From an uncultured Nitrospina sp. (lineage in GTDB: Bacteria; Nitrospinota; Nitrospinia; Nitrospinales; VA-1): a DNA stretch of 64,000 bases. Positions 10,201-18,693 of this stretch are shown here, piece by piece (the first letter of the stretch is position 1; each line of letters begins with the position of its first letter). The DNA is taken from the NCBI GenBank assembly GCA_937891765.1, contig CALAGQ010000080.1:1-64000 (forward strand), read 5' to 3'. Position numbers and translations under genes: made by a program. The notes beneath the pieces are model-generated. The model saw only the letters and a list, made by a program, of their open reading frames with translations. It searched no databases and was not told where the DNA came from.

Positions 10201-10676
10201 ACTATGTTTTCGGTGCCTGTGCCGGAGCCGGAATTTACCGGCGCGAATTCTTCAAGCAGGTGGGACTTTTCGATGAAGACTTTTTTATTTTCGCGGAAGA
10301 TGTTGATATCAATATGCGCGGGCAGTTAAAAGGTCTCAAAGCTGTCTACCTGCCAAAGGCCAAAGTTTTTCACATCGGCACCGCCACAGTGGGCCTGTAC
10401 AGCGACCGGTACGTCTACTTATGTAAACGCAACGACATCTGGGTCTTCATCAAAAACTATTCCCTCGGCATGTATTTCAAATATCTCTTTGCCATATGGA
10501 AACATCAATTTGCCGACATCAAATACTTCACTTATCGCGGGCAAGGACAAGTACTCTGGAAAAGCAAATGGGATGCATTAAAAATGTTGCCGCAAATGCT
10601 TCTTCGCCGATCCCGGATTCAAAGAGCCCGAACCATGCCGGATGCTGAGATCGAAAAACTTATTATCACTGACTAA
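7278..10676 (+). CDS. giant GT-C membrane / TPR / GT2 glycosyltransferase fusion protein
   Basis: About 1132 residues in three parts. Residues 1-400 hold many hydrophobic segments, with LDDDFAIYTYRARF in the first loop, as in GT39-like GT-C enzymes. Residues 480-790 are TPR-like helical repeats (GYDYMGEVYVSMGLTEQAEQ, then FSKGLLLKAKKDFVNALKEF). From about 822 to the end is a GT2 domain: VSIVVPNWNGMRFVGMCLDS, VVDNGSVDGS, YIVLLNNDIEV, and a late FAEDVDINMR acidic motif as in rhamnosyltransferases. The start at 7278 was chosen because earlier starts lie in the R1 repeat. It is followed 20 bp later by a radical SAM/TPR gene. A protein or polysaccharide glycosylation role is inferred. Confidence 0.82.
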   Translation: MDLLTLTFLVIISLSAVLFRRPFQNFPLDDDFAIYTYRARFASQGFQWKKDLQLIGIPMWKMLLFDRVYGFAEGGVQRIRHLQTSFHVAGSLAIYGALWSFTHNPWASFTGALLYSFYGTSPDLTAGSFNFEQFYIPFVFAGLALLQAGSEWMILAGICFGFATIPKYTTALFPGALAPLVWVEFGVLASVRFAMAAAAVMALTNLIEWKMGYWDQESRQQMKTRMATTLRLTRTKNMHFSVLFEIGQLFKQALPVWLGFIPLAIYCVQNQNIWLAVFSLIVFSMIVFQRAFSRYHYLPLFALLSLGCGLGMDAVLALEHTQAKVILAVFAALLAWNLKSMAFYYLRPTKPETLIHYEKFDQYLYLPRLGKILKRLMRMRGESGERIFVWGTFSQLYHLTGSPASDNFLHHSIGPWDTPDLEGFYDSFVGGLLRHKPIYLIKSFADLDVARLEEITGLRYKLLKVVLARFPVYRLESVESRSENLLSLNWREKMRQLESLTQADWHAPGLDRSDHERGKPAIALRECKKLVKLNKRDVEGYDYMGEVYVSMGLTEQAEQAYENVLEVAPHWAVNRLNICNQKIKLNKLDEASALLDEEIKLFGYDSNVAFSKGLLLKAKKDFVNALKEFEKVRREKPNRHDSWKFSSECMQNREDRDGLKNLYTEARDVHDKKDRAWLHTLIVKNLAELDSSLRPEHETLKLFLQKDPENAIMRYALASALEKSGDRPGAYKLFEELTTSSQNYPHIQANAWFRMALLAPPDKQTQLLEQCLERQPSHQGAKDLLKNKPQTTQVMQLPIQKSGKNTEKVETNPNSQKDSPLKVSIVVPNWNGMRFVGMCLDSLAQLDFEGHEVIVVDNGSVDGSREMIEKQYPWVRLLKMPDNMGFAIACNEGIKASNAEYIVLLNNDIEVTSDWLKELYEGMERYPECGMGTTKMMFLDNRDVFYNTGDLFHSWSAGGGRGQGEKDTGQYEEEDYVFGACAGAGIYRREFFKQVGLFDEDFFIFAEDVDINMRGQLKGLKAVYLPKAKVFHIGTATVGLYSDRYVYLCKRNDIWVFIKNYSLGMYFKYLFAIWKHQFADIKYFTYRGQGQVLWKSKWDALKMLPQMLLRRSRIQRARTMPDAEIEKLIITD

Positions 10677-10696
10677 TTGGATCTGGAAACCACAAT

Positions 10697-12193
10697 ATGC
10701 GCGAAATGAATCTGGAACAAAATATTATTCATTCCGTCCTGACCGATGACCTGAGTAGGGCAAAATCCCTGCTTGAGCAAGGTGAATTCCCCCTCCTCGC
10801 CGAGCTGATGGATCGTGCTCACGAAAAAGCTCTGCCATTGAGCCATCTCAAATCAGAGGCCCCTGACTTCGTGGTCTTCTTTCCCGCGTACACATGTGGG
10901 GTTGGCTGCAAAATGTGTTGCACCGGGTTTTCCAGCAGCACCCAGCTTTATGAAGATTATCTTTATATGAGTCCTGATCAATTCGACTCCTGCATGCCCT
11001 GGGTTCAAAATTCTTCGTATGTGATTTTTTGCGGCTTGGGTGAGACCCTTGAATCTCCGCACATGATCCGTTTTCTGGAAAAGATACAGGATAAGATTTC
11101 TATCATTTACACAAGTGGCGTTCCTTTAACGCGGGAAAAAATCCGCGATCTCATTCGGGCCGAACTCAAGATCCTCACCTTTTCATTTGATGGGAAAGCG
11201 CCCTTGGGGCACGGTGCTGGAAACCCTGACTATATCAGGAAATTCTGGCAAAAAATCGATTGGGTACAACAGCTGAAATCGGAGATGAATAGCATATTCC
11301 CGAAAATTACGCTCAACATAACGGTCAGCCAAGATAATCAGGATGAGCTGAGCGAAATTATAGGCACCGCCCAGCAACACGGGATTCAAGAAATCATGAT
11401 TGACCCAATGACTTCTTTTGACCAGCACAATTTTGAGAAAACTATTTTTGCTGATTTTGAGAGCTCTAAAAATAAGATCAATCCTATTTTGGACCGATGG
11501 AACAGTGAGGGGCTCGATGTAACACAAACAGGGTTCGCCAAGTCTTTTCTGGACTCCAGCTCCTGCCCCTATGTCGACAACTGGTTGACACTTATAGGAA
11601 CAGGGCCATCCACTATAAAAGCCGGCGTTTGTGAAGGATTATTGGAAATCCCGCAACCTCTTCGGAGCTTTGACAACCAAGAAGATTGGAACTCATTTCC
11701 CATACGTTATCTTCGTTATATGCATTTCTGCGCTTCGGAAAAAAGCCGACCTATGCATTGTCAAAACTGCATCCTCACTAACCTGAAAAATTACGCCGAC
11801 TTATCCATTGCCAGAAATTCAAGCGAAGAAAACACGGAACACAATCCTCTCGCAGAATATAGGTTGGCTTCCAGGTTGAAGGCAGAAAAAAAATGGGAGG
11901 AGGCCCGTCAGGGATTTTTAAAGGCCTTGGAAAATAATCACGATTTCGCCCTGACCGGAAAAACCTGTTTTCATTTAGGTGAAATAGAATTAAGCAGGAA
12001 GGATTATAAAGAAGCCCGAAAATATTTTGAATTGGCTGTTCAATACTATTATGACCATGGGCTGGCCTTCGCTTACCTTTATTTTCTGTTCATGCTGGAC
12101 CCGCCATCCCAAATGCCACCAAGAAGAGATAAGTTTGATGCCTCCCGTCTGGTCAGTACCCTTTACGATAAATATCTGGCCATGAACTCCTGA
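10697..12193 (+). CDS. radical SAM protein with C-terminal TPR region
   Basis: A 498-residue protein. The 4Fe-4S motif CxxxCxxC is at C67/C71/C74 (YTCGVGCKMCC), followed by a glycine-rich strand FCGLGETLESPHM and a TIM-barrel-like region through about residue 300. A Cys cluster around 285-370 (SSCPYVD, AGVCEGL, HFCASEK, HCQNC) may bind a second cluster, as in SPASM/twitch proteins. Residues 390-480 look like TPR helices (RLKAEKKWEEARQGFLKALE). The gene follows the giant GT gene by 20 bp and probably shares its transcript. The substrate is unknown; the TPR region suggests it acts on, or docks to, a protein. Confidence 0.8.
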   Translation: MREMNLEQNIIHSVLTDDLSRAKSLLEQGEFPLLAELMDRAHEKALPLSHLKSEAPDFVVFFPAYTCGVGCKMCCTGFSSSTQLYEDYLYMSPDQFDSCMPWVQNSSYVIFCGLGETLESPHMIRFLEKIQDKISIIYTSGVPLTREKIRDLIRAELKILTFSFDGKAPLGHGAGNPDYIRKFWQKIDWVQQLKSEMNSIFPKITLNITVSQDNQDELSEIIGTAQQHGIQEIMIDPMTSFDQHNFEKTIFADFESSKNKINPILDRWNSEGLDVTQTGFAKSFLDSSSCPYVDNWLTLIGTGPSTIKAGVCEGLLEIPQPLRSFDNQEDWNSFPIRYLRYMHFCASEKSRPMHCQNCILTNLKNYADLSIARNSSEENTEHNPLAEYRLASRLKAEKKWEEARQGFLKALENNHDFALTGKTCFHLGEIELSRKDYKEARKYFELAVQYYYDHGLAFAYLYFLFMLDPPSQMPPRRDKFDASRLVSTLYDKYLAMNS

Positions 12194-12358
12194 CACATTG
12201 GGCGAAAACAAGAATCACTCCTCCTTCCTCACTGACAATCACCTCCCGCCGCGGAAAAACAGGTGGCCATGTTCGTATAATGTAGGCTATTGTTATCGGA
12301 ATCGGATTATGATTAAATGCTGAGAAGTTAGTAAGTCTTCCTACGCCTGAAACTTCAC

Positions 12359-15300
12359 ATGACCCCTCAAGACAACCTGTTATCAGCAAAATTATCCGCC
12401 ACATACAGAGAAGAATCCGAAGAGGAATTATCCCCTCCCTCCGGCTTATGTTTTTCAAGCGAAGGTCATCTTCTGCTTGCCGATGATTTTAATCACCGTA
12501 TTCAAGTTTACGACTCTCAATTCAACCTTCTGCATAGCTTCGGCAGCAAAGGAAAAGAACCGGGTCAATTTCAATACCCTAAGGGAATCGCGGTTGATTC
12601 TGACAAAAATATTTATGTGGCCGATAGCTGGAACCACCGGGTACAAAAGTTCGATGCAAAGGGCATCCCTCTTCTTACCTTCGGTGCTTGCGGAGACAAA
12701 AAAGGAGAACTGAACGAACCTTATGACATTCTGGTGGAACCTTCGGGCAACCTGATTGTGGTGGAACGCTACAATCATCGCATTCAGTTTTTCAATCCCC
12801 AGGGCGTATCACTGGGATGGGTGGGGGACCGAGGCACTGTTTTAGAAGAACAGTTGGCAGAGCTTCAGGGAACCCCCGCCCATATGCTGAGTCCCCCCTT
12901 ATTTGAACTGCCCACTTCCATTGCTAAGGACAGCCGTGGAAATTATTTCATCACCGACAGTGGCAATCATCGAATACGTAAGTTTGACCCTCATTGGCGG
13001 GAAATAGTATCGTTCGGTGAAAAAGGCTCCGAACCCGGCCAATTCCAGTACCCACTCTGCGTGACGGTTGCCCCCAATGATTTGCTGTATGTCGCTGATT
13101 TAAACAATGAACGTGTTCAGGTTTTTTCTCCCTTCGGCCAGTATTTGTTCGCCATTGACGGGACACAGGTTTTCGAAGCCCCCTGCCTGACAGCCATAGA
13201 CTTGAAAGGTTGCCTGCATATTGGCTCCACCTTCAACACGAAGATAGTCAAATACCTGATTCCACTGGCATCTCAAAATACTCTAGCAGAAAGTTTAGGC
13301 GCGCTTCCCAATCCCGACCCTGCCCATATTTTTTACCATGCCCTTTCTCTTGAACAGGAGAATGACAACGCCCAGGCAGCGCTTGAAAAAACTCTTGCCC
13401 TTTTAAATGAGAACGCATCGGGAACAACACCGCTTGCCAGTGACCTGAAAATAAATGCCGCGCTTCAGCTCAGCCACCTGTCTAAAAAAGGCGCGACCGA
13501 CAGCGCCCTTGCCTGCCGGGGAGCAGAAGAACAATTAAAACAGGCCCGAGATAGACTATTAAAATCCTTTCAATCCTGGCAGGAAGCGGCGTTAAAATTC
13601 AACGGCCTTTTGCATGAAGAACAACGAAAAATTGTGAAAGACCCCGATGGGGTTCGTGACTTCAACCGTGATCTTCATATCGCTGAACAGGAAGATAAAA
13701 AATTCTACCGCCTGACCCGAAACGAAATCTATTGCTACCGAAAAACCGTTCAAAAATTTTCCAGGCTTATCTTCAATTTTATTGTAAGCAAGTCATCCGA
13801 AACGCAATTAGAGTCCGACGTTCTGCTCCGGCAGACAGGAGAGAACTTGAGCCTCATGAAAGAATATTTCGGGCAGAAAGAGAAAAGCGAGGAATCCATG
13901 GTTCAGATATTGGGGGAATCCCAAGGGGAAGGAGACAAATTGTCTGCTTTTCTCACCCAGTATTATTCCAACTGCAGAATGATGGACCTGCAACAGCACC
14001 TACAGTTTGAGTTGCGGTCTCACTGGTTCAACCTGAAAACCCTTGCGCCAAATACCCAAGCGAATGTCAGCTTAGAAAGTTTTGCAGGCAAAGCGCCGGG
14101 AGATTCTTCCGCCTTTGAGGATATCCTGAAAACCCTGATCGGATTTCATGAAGATTGGCGAGCCTACACCCAGATGGAACAGCAACTCCTGAACTCATTC
14201 GATACTCTTTTAAGAAATCCTGCGTCAGGTAAAACTGTCTGCAAAACGAACCTCGCACTTCAGGACTTCGCTCCCGTCCCTTATGACTCCGAGAACCTGG
14301 ATTTTGCAGAGGCTCTGACTGCTCTCAAAGTGGAAGGTTCATCTTTAAATAGAGAAAATGACAGGTTGGTTTGGGGACAGGACGAGTTTCAGTTTCCTGG
14401 ATTTTCAGAGCACAAAAAAGAACTGGGTCACTGCGCTTTAAAGTTAATGGAAACCCATGCCACTTATCAGGAAAAAAGCCAGGAACTCATTCAGCAATTG
14501 GAAGAAATGTTGCACAAGCGGAGAGATTTGGATGTCCAACTCAAACGGACAAGGGTGGAAGATAAAGTCTCTCCCATTACCATCAACGACAATATTGCCA
14601 TCGTGCAGTTTCAAATCAACCTGATTCGCAGAATGATCATGAGCATGGACATCAACCAGTCGCGCAATCTTCATCGTCTTGTCCTCGCGGGCGCTTTTTT
14701 AACTCTGGGGGATAATGAAGACACAGAAGCCCGGCAGTTTTTCCAGGCCTTTGAAGACGAAGTTTCTCAAAATATCCCTCTACTCCGTGGACTTTCCAGA
14801 TCCCGCAAGACAAAAACCTTCAAGGTTTTTGCCCTGCTGAATCAGGCCCAAGAACTGGACTCTAAATATGATCTTTCGGAAATAACCGACTCAATAAGAA
14901 GTGAGGAGGAAGCCGCGAAAGAAATCATTGGTCAAGATCGGTCTGAATTTGAATATCAGAGGAGTTCCAGAGTGAAAAATATTCTAGATAAGCTATCTGA
15001 ATTTCGCAACCGTCTGACCTCTTCAGGGATTTCCCAAAAAACAAGTTTTCGGGAAATCCGGATTCTAGAAGAAGCCGGTTCAGAAATCGGCAAAACCCAG
15101 ATGCCCCAAGGCATCCACCACAACCGGGATGGCGGCCTGCTGGTTGCTGACTATGAAAACCACCGGGTTCACAGCTATTCCCCGCAAGGGAACTATCAGT
15201 TTCATTTTGGCGGATGGGGCAATACGCCTGACAAATTGCAATACCCAAACAATCTAGCCGTTGACAGCAAAGGCTCTATATACGTCATTGAGGAGAGAAA

Positions 15301-15868
15301 CAAACTCATTAAGAAGTTTGATAAAGAAGGAACGTATCTCTTGCAGTTCGGCCTCGGGCAACTGGGTATGCTATTCGGTCTTTCCATTGACAATCAGGAT
15401 AATATTTGGGCCGCCGATCCAGAACATAACCGAATATTAATTTTTGATGATAATGGAGCCAACGTCCGCACCATTCCCGGTGAGAACTCATCGACAACGT
15501 TGAACGAGCCAGTCAGTGTCTTTTGCCTGCCCAATGGAGAATATCTGGTGGGAGACCGGTCAGAAGCTTTGCTGAAACATTTTGACGCACAGGACAATAT
15601 GATCCGCAAAGTCGATAAAGCGGATCTGGGAGTAGATGAAATTTATTTTCTGACCCGACATCCCAGCCACGGCATTTACGCTTCCGATTTTTGGAACAGC
15701 CAGATCGTTCATCTTAACGACCAGCTCGAAGTTCAAAATATTTACCGCATACCGGGCAAAAGAGCAGGGCAGTTAGGAAAAGTGGGCGGGCTCTCCATCT
15801 TCAACGACCAATTGGCGGCCGCCAATGTCGATGGAGGCAAAGTGCAGATCTTTGACCTTTCCTCTTAA
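12359..15868 (+). CDS. NHL-repeat / long helical / NHL-repeat protein
   Basis: 1169 residues without an evident signal peptide or membrane segment. Residues 20-310 contain about six NHL beta-propeller repeats (GLCFSSEGHLLLADDFNHRI, GIAVDSDKNIYVADSWNHRV, SIAKDSRGNYFITDSGNHRI). Residues 320-890 are mostly charged alpha-helix with coiled-coil character. From about 910 to the end a second NHL set appears (GIHHNRDGGLLVADYENHRV and more). Two propellers on a long helical linker suggest a scaffold or binding protein. It follows the radical SAM gene after 165 bp and converges with the next gene. No enzymatic motif was recognised. Confidence 0.8.
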   Translation: MTPQDNLLSAKLSATYREESEEELSPPSGLCFSSEGHLLLADDFNHRIQVYDSQFNLLHSFGSKGKEPGQFQYPKGIAVDSDKNIYVADSWNHRVQKFDAKGIPLLTFGACGDKKGELNEPYDILVEPSGNLIVVERYNHRIQFFNPQGVSLGWVGDRGTVLEEQLAELQGTPAHMLSPPLFELPTSIAKDSRGNYFITDSGNHRIRKFDPHWREIVSFGEKGSEPGQFQYPLCVTVAPNDLLYVADLNNERVQVFSPFGQYLFAIDGTQVFEAPCLTAIDLKGCLHIGSTFNTKIVKYLIPLASQNTLAESLGALPNPDPAHIFYHALSLEQENDNAQAALEKTLALLNENASGTTPLASDLKINAALQLSHLSKKGATDSALACRGAEEQLKQARDRLLKSFQSWQEAALKFNGLLHEEQRKIVKDPDGVRDFNRDLHIAEQEDKKFYRLTRNEIYCYRKTVQKFSRLIFNFIVSKSSETQLESDVLLRQTGENLSLMKEYFGQKEKSEESMVQILGESQGEGDKLSAFLTQYYSNCRMMDLQQHLQFELRSHWFNLKTLAPNTQANVSLESFAGKAPGDSSAFEDILKTLIGFHEDWRAYTQMEQQLLNSFDTLLRNPASGKTVCKTNLALQDFAPVPYDSENLDFAEALTALKVEGSSLNRENDRLVWGQDEFQFPGFSEHKKELGHCALKLMETHATYQEKSQELIQQLEEMLHKRRDLDVQLKRTRVEDKVSPITINDNIAIVQFQINLIRRMIMSMDINQSRNLHRLVLAGAFLTLGDNEDTEARQFFQAFEDEVSQNIPLLRGLSRSRKTKTFKVFALLNQAQELDSKYDLSEITDSIRSEEEAAKEIIGQDRSEFEYQRSSRVKNILDKLSEFRNRLTSSGISQKTSFREIRILEEAGSEIGKTQMPQGIHHNRDGGLLVADYENHRVHSYSPQGNYQFHFGGWGNTPDKLQYPNNLAVDSKGSIYVIEERNKLIKKFDKEGTYLLQFGLGQLGMLFGLSIDNQDNIWAADPEHNRILIFDDNGANVRTIPGENSSTTLNEPVSVFCLPNGEYLVGDRSEALLKHFDAQDNMIRKVDKADLGVDEIYFLTRHPSHGIYASDFWNSQIVHLNDQLEVQNIYRIPGKRAGQLGKVGGLSIFNDQLAAANVDGGKVQIFDLSS

Positions 15869-15879
15869 AAACCCGATTT

Positions 15880-16797
15880 TTAATAGACGTTGATGATGGG
15901 ATAGCGGCGCTCTTTGGAGCTTTGTAGATTTTCCCGCTCGACATCGTGCAGGAATCCGTTTCCCGAGACGTGATCTTTAAATGTTGAGACTGACTCTTCC
16001 AAAAATTTCCCCGGCCGGTATGCTTTCGCAATATCTTCCATGGAAAAAGGCTCCGGCAGTTTTCGGTATGTTGAAGCCCGATCACGGATTTTTTCTTCGC
16101 TCCAGCGTTCACCATCCGTCGCAATGAGCACCGTCGCTACCTGATCATCATCTTCAAAGCAATAAATCTGCGGAAACACCGAAAGAAAAGTTTGAGTATC
16201 CCTGGGTTTTAGGGTGTTGCCTTTGCCATAAAGGTTTGAGCCCACCACACCGCCGGGCTTCAGCACCTCGCGAATTTCTTTATAAAACTCACAGGTCTTC
16301 AAATGGTAGGGGATCGACCCACTTTTAAACGCATCCAGAATAATCCAGTCATAAGGTTCCTGGCCCTTGCGTTTCTGAATGAACACCCTCCCGTCTTCTT
16401 CAAACACCCGGCAGCGGTTCGACTCACGCAGGGAAAAATATTTTTTGGAAACATCAATAACCTTGCCATCCACCTCCACAATATCTATTTTTAAGTTTGG
16501 GAACCATTGAGCAAGACAATTGCTGACCGCAGCCCCGCCTAAACCCACCATGAGCATTCTTTCAGGTTCCGGCGAAAACAGCAGGGAAGCCATCATCATG
16601 CGCGAGTAAACCAGCGCAAGAGGATTTTGCCCCTGCGTATCCATCCGGCTTTGCAGATAATATTCACCATCACCCTTAAACCAGAGCTCACGATGCTCCC
16701 CGTTCTGGATGACATAAATATCGTTATATCGAGTTTTCTCCCGTGCCAGAACCTTCACCTTAGGTTCCTCCTTTTTTTCGCCAAATAATCGAAACAT
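15880..16797 (-). CDS. spermidine synthase-like (SpeE-fold) protein
   Basis: A 305-residue protein with the SpeE/aminopropyltransferase layout: an N-terminal beta region (YNDIYVIQNGEHRELWFKG), GEYYLQSR, motif I as MLMVGLGGAAVSNCLAQWFP, then IDIVEVDGKVIDVSKKYF and a late LDAFKSGSIPYHL. The polyamine-site DxxDP of true spermidine synthases is replaced by LDAFKSG, so it is likely a SpeE-fold methyltransferase-like protein of uncertain activity. It converges on the NHL protein gene (11 bp apart) and diverges from pckA. Confidence 0.75.
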   Translation of the reverse strand: MFRLFGEKKEEPKVKVLAREKTRYNDIYVIQNGEHRELWFKGDGEYYLQSRMDTQGQNPLALVYSRMMMASLLFSPEPERMLMVGLGGAAVSNCLAQWFPNLKIDIVEVDGKVIDVSKKYFSLRESNRCRVFEEDGRVFIQKRKGQEPYDWIILDAFKSGSIPYHLKTCEFYKEIREVLKPGGVVGSNLYGKGNTLKPRDTQTFLSVFPQIYCFEDDDQVATVLIATDGERWSEEKIRDRASTYRKLPEPFSMEDIAKAYRPGKFLEESVSTFKDHVSGNGFLHDVERENLQSSKERRYPIINVY

Positions 16798-16858
16798 TCT
16801 AAGATCCTGAAAATTTATGCTTAAAAGACAGACTTTGGGAACAAAAAGCGGTTTTCAT

Positions 16859-16887
16859 TTGCCGTAAATATGATAAACTTTTATATA
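16859..16887 (+). promoter_or_regulatory. possible sigma-70 promoter of pckA
   Basis: TTGCCG at 16859-16864 and TATATA at 16882-16887 are separated by 17 bases. This would give a start near 16894 and a leader of about 95 nt before pckA. A small dyad CCCTTTCAAAGGG lies in that leader (16939-16951). Seen by eye only. Confidence 0.42.
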
Positions 16888-16988
16888 TGATTAGCGACTT
16901 ATTCAACGCTTCCGGACTCAAAATCGAGGGAGTTCATCCCCTTTCAAAGGGTTAAACCACACCCTCATATCATAAAGGAATATCACCC

Positions 16989-18644
16989 ATGCAGCAAAAA
17001 GTTTTAAAGCATAAAGTCGGGTTAGAAACGCATGGCTTGAAAAATCTGAAAAAGATTCACTGGAATTTATCCACTTCCCATCTTTACGAACACATCATCC
17101 AAAACGGAGAAGGGCAACTTTCCCATTTGGGGCCCATGTGCGTGAGCACAGGGGAGCATACCGGACGAGCCCCAAAAGACAAGTTTATTGTTCAAGAGCC
17201 TTCCAGTCAGGAAAACATCTGGTGGGGAAAAGTCAACCGGCCTTTTTCCGTTGAACGATTTGAAGCCCTGTACTCCAGAGTGCTGGCGTATCTTCAAGGG
17301 AAAGAAGTTTATGTGCAGGATTGTTGCGCCGGTTCCGATCCCAAGCATCAGACTCATATTCGCGTCATCACCGAGCAAGCATGGCACAGCCTGTTCGCGA
17401 GAAATATGTTTATCCAGATTCGGGATATGGCCAAACTGGAAACCCATGAACCCGCATTCACCATCATTCAGGTTCCCGGTTTTAAAGCCGTGCCCGCCAT
17501 TGACGGCACCAACTCAGAGGTTTTCGTCATTGTTGACTTCGGCAAACAGTTGGTTTTGATCGGTGGAACGAGTTATGCCGGGGAAATCAAAAAATCCGTT
17601 TTCTCTATTTTGAATTATCTATTGCCGCAAAAACAGTCCGTACTATCTATGCATTGCTCCGCCAATATCGGTAAGAAGGGGGATTCCTCAATATTTTTCG
17701 GGCTTTCAGGAACCGGGAAAACCACCTTGTCTGCCGATCCCTTGCGCAAGCTGATTGGTGATGACGAACATGGTTGGAGTGACCGAGGCGTTTTTAATTT
17801 TGAAGGCGGCTGTTACGCCAAGGTGATTCACCTGTCCGAGAAATCCGAACCCGAAATTTATGAGTGTACGCGCCGGTTTGGCACCCTGCTTGAAAATGTG
17901 GTTATGGATCCGGAGACGCGTCGGCTCAATCTTGATGATGCCAGTCTCACCGAGAACACTCGCGCCAGTTACCCCATCACCCATATTAAAAATGCTGTGC
18001 TCAGTGGTATGGGGGGCCACCCGAATAACGTGATCATGCTGACCTGCGATGCTTATGGGGTCATGCCTCCGGTTTCCAAGCTCAGCCCGGAACAGGCCAT
18101 GTATCATTTCATCTCTGGCTACACCGCAAAAGTGGCCGGCACCGAAAAAGGCATGAGCCGTGAACCCACAGCAATTTTCAGCACCTGTTTTGGTGCTCCA
18201 TTCATGTCCCTGCACCCTTCCGTTTATGCGGATATGCTGGGTGAAAGAATTGCCAAACACAACGTATCCTGTTGGCTGGTGAATACCGGATGGACAGGCG
18301 GACCTTATGGAGTCGGACACCGGGTAGAAATCAAACACACCCGGGCCATGATCAAGGCTATTCTCGAAGGAGAGTTGGATCAGGTGAAAACTCAGGAAGA
18401 TCCGGTTTTCGGCCTGCATGTCCCGTTTAAGGTCAAAGGCGTCCCGGATGAAATTCTTCAGCCTAGAAACACCTGGAAAAATCCGGAAGCCTACGACAAA
18501 AAAGCCCAGGAACTTGCAAACCAGTTTATAGAGAATTTCAAAGAATACGAAAGCAACGTGGACAAAAAAACCCTGGACGCAAGTCCCAGGCCGTCCGGGT
18601 TGTCAAAAAAACCCAAGGGAAAAATTCATAAGTTGAGGAAATAA
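16989..18644 (+). CDS. pckA: phosphoenolpyruvate carboxykinase (ATP)
   Basis: A 551-residue ATP-dependent PEP carboxykinase that interconverts oxaloacetate plus ATP with PEP, CO2 and ADP. The kinase-1a P-loop is FFGLSGTGKTTLSADP (near residue 238), followed by the metal-binding LIGDDEHGW. Upstream is FIQIRDMAKLETHEPAF, and near the end NTGWTGGPYGVGHR and MIKAILEGEL. Length and order are those of the family (about 530-540), with a short basic tail. It stands alone behind its own promoter. In an autotroph it would link a C4 pool to gluconeogenesis. Confidence 0.96.
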   Translation: MQQKVLKHKVGLETHGLKNLKKIHWNLSTSHLYEHIIQNGEGQLSHLGPMCVSTGEHTGRAPKDKFIVQEPSSQENIWWGKVNRPFSVERFEALYSRVLAYLQGKEVYVQDCCAGSDPKHQTHIRVITEQAWHSLFARNMFIQIRDMAKLETHEPAFTIIQVPGFKAVPAIDGTNSEVFVIVDFGKQLVLIGGTSYAGEIKKSVFSILNYLLPQKQSVLSMHCSANIGKKGDSSIFFGLSGTGKTTLSADPLRKLIGDDEHGWSDRGVFNFEGGCYAKVIHLSEKSEPEIYECTRRFGTLLENVVMDPETRRLNLDDASLTENTRASYPITHIKNAVLSGMGGHPNNVIMLTCDAYGVMPPVSKLSPEQAMYHFISGYTAKVAGTEKGMSREPTAIFSTCFGAPFMSLHPSVYADMLGERIAKHNVSCWLVNTGWTGGPYGVGHRVEIKHTRAMIKAILEGELDQVKTQEDPVFGLHVPFKVKGVPDEILQPRNTWKNPEAYDKKAQELANQFIENFKEYESNVDKKTLDASPRPSGLSKKPKGKIHKLRK

Positions 18645-18693
18645 CCTTCCTTCAATCCGTGGCATTTTCGTTCTTCAAACAGAGCTATCAATT

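Noticed and set aside
16887-16955. A 22-codon leader peptide before pckA (ATG at 16887, TAA at 16953)
   Set aside because: Its ATG coincides with the -10 box of the likely promoter, so it would not be on the transcript; no codon bias or attenuator-like alternative hairpins were seen.
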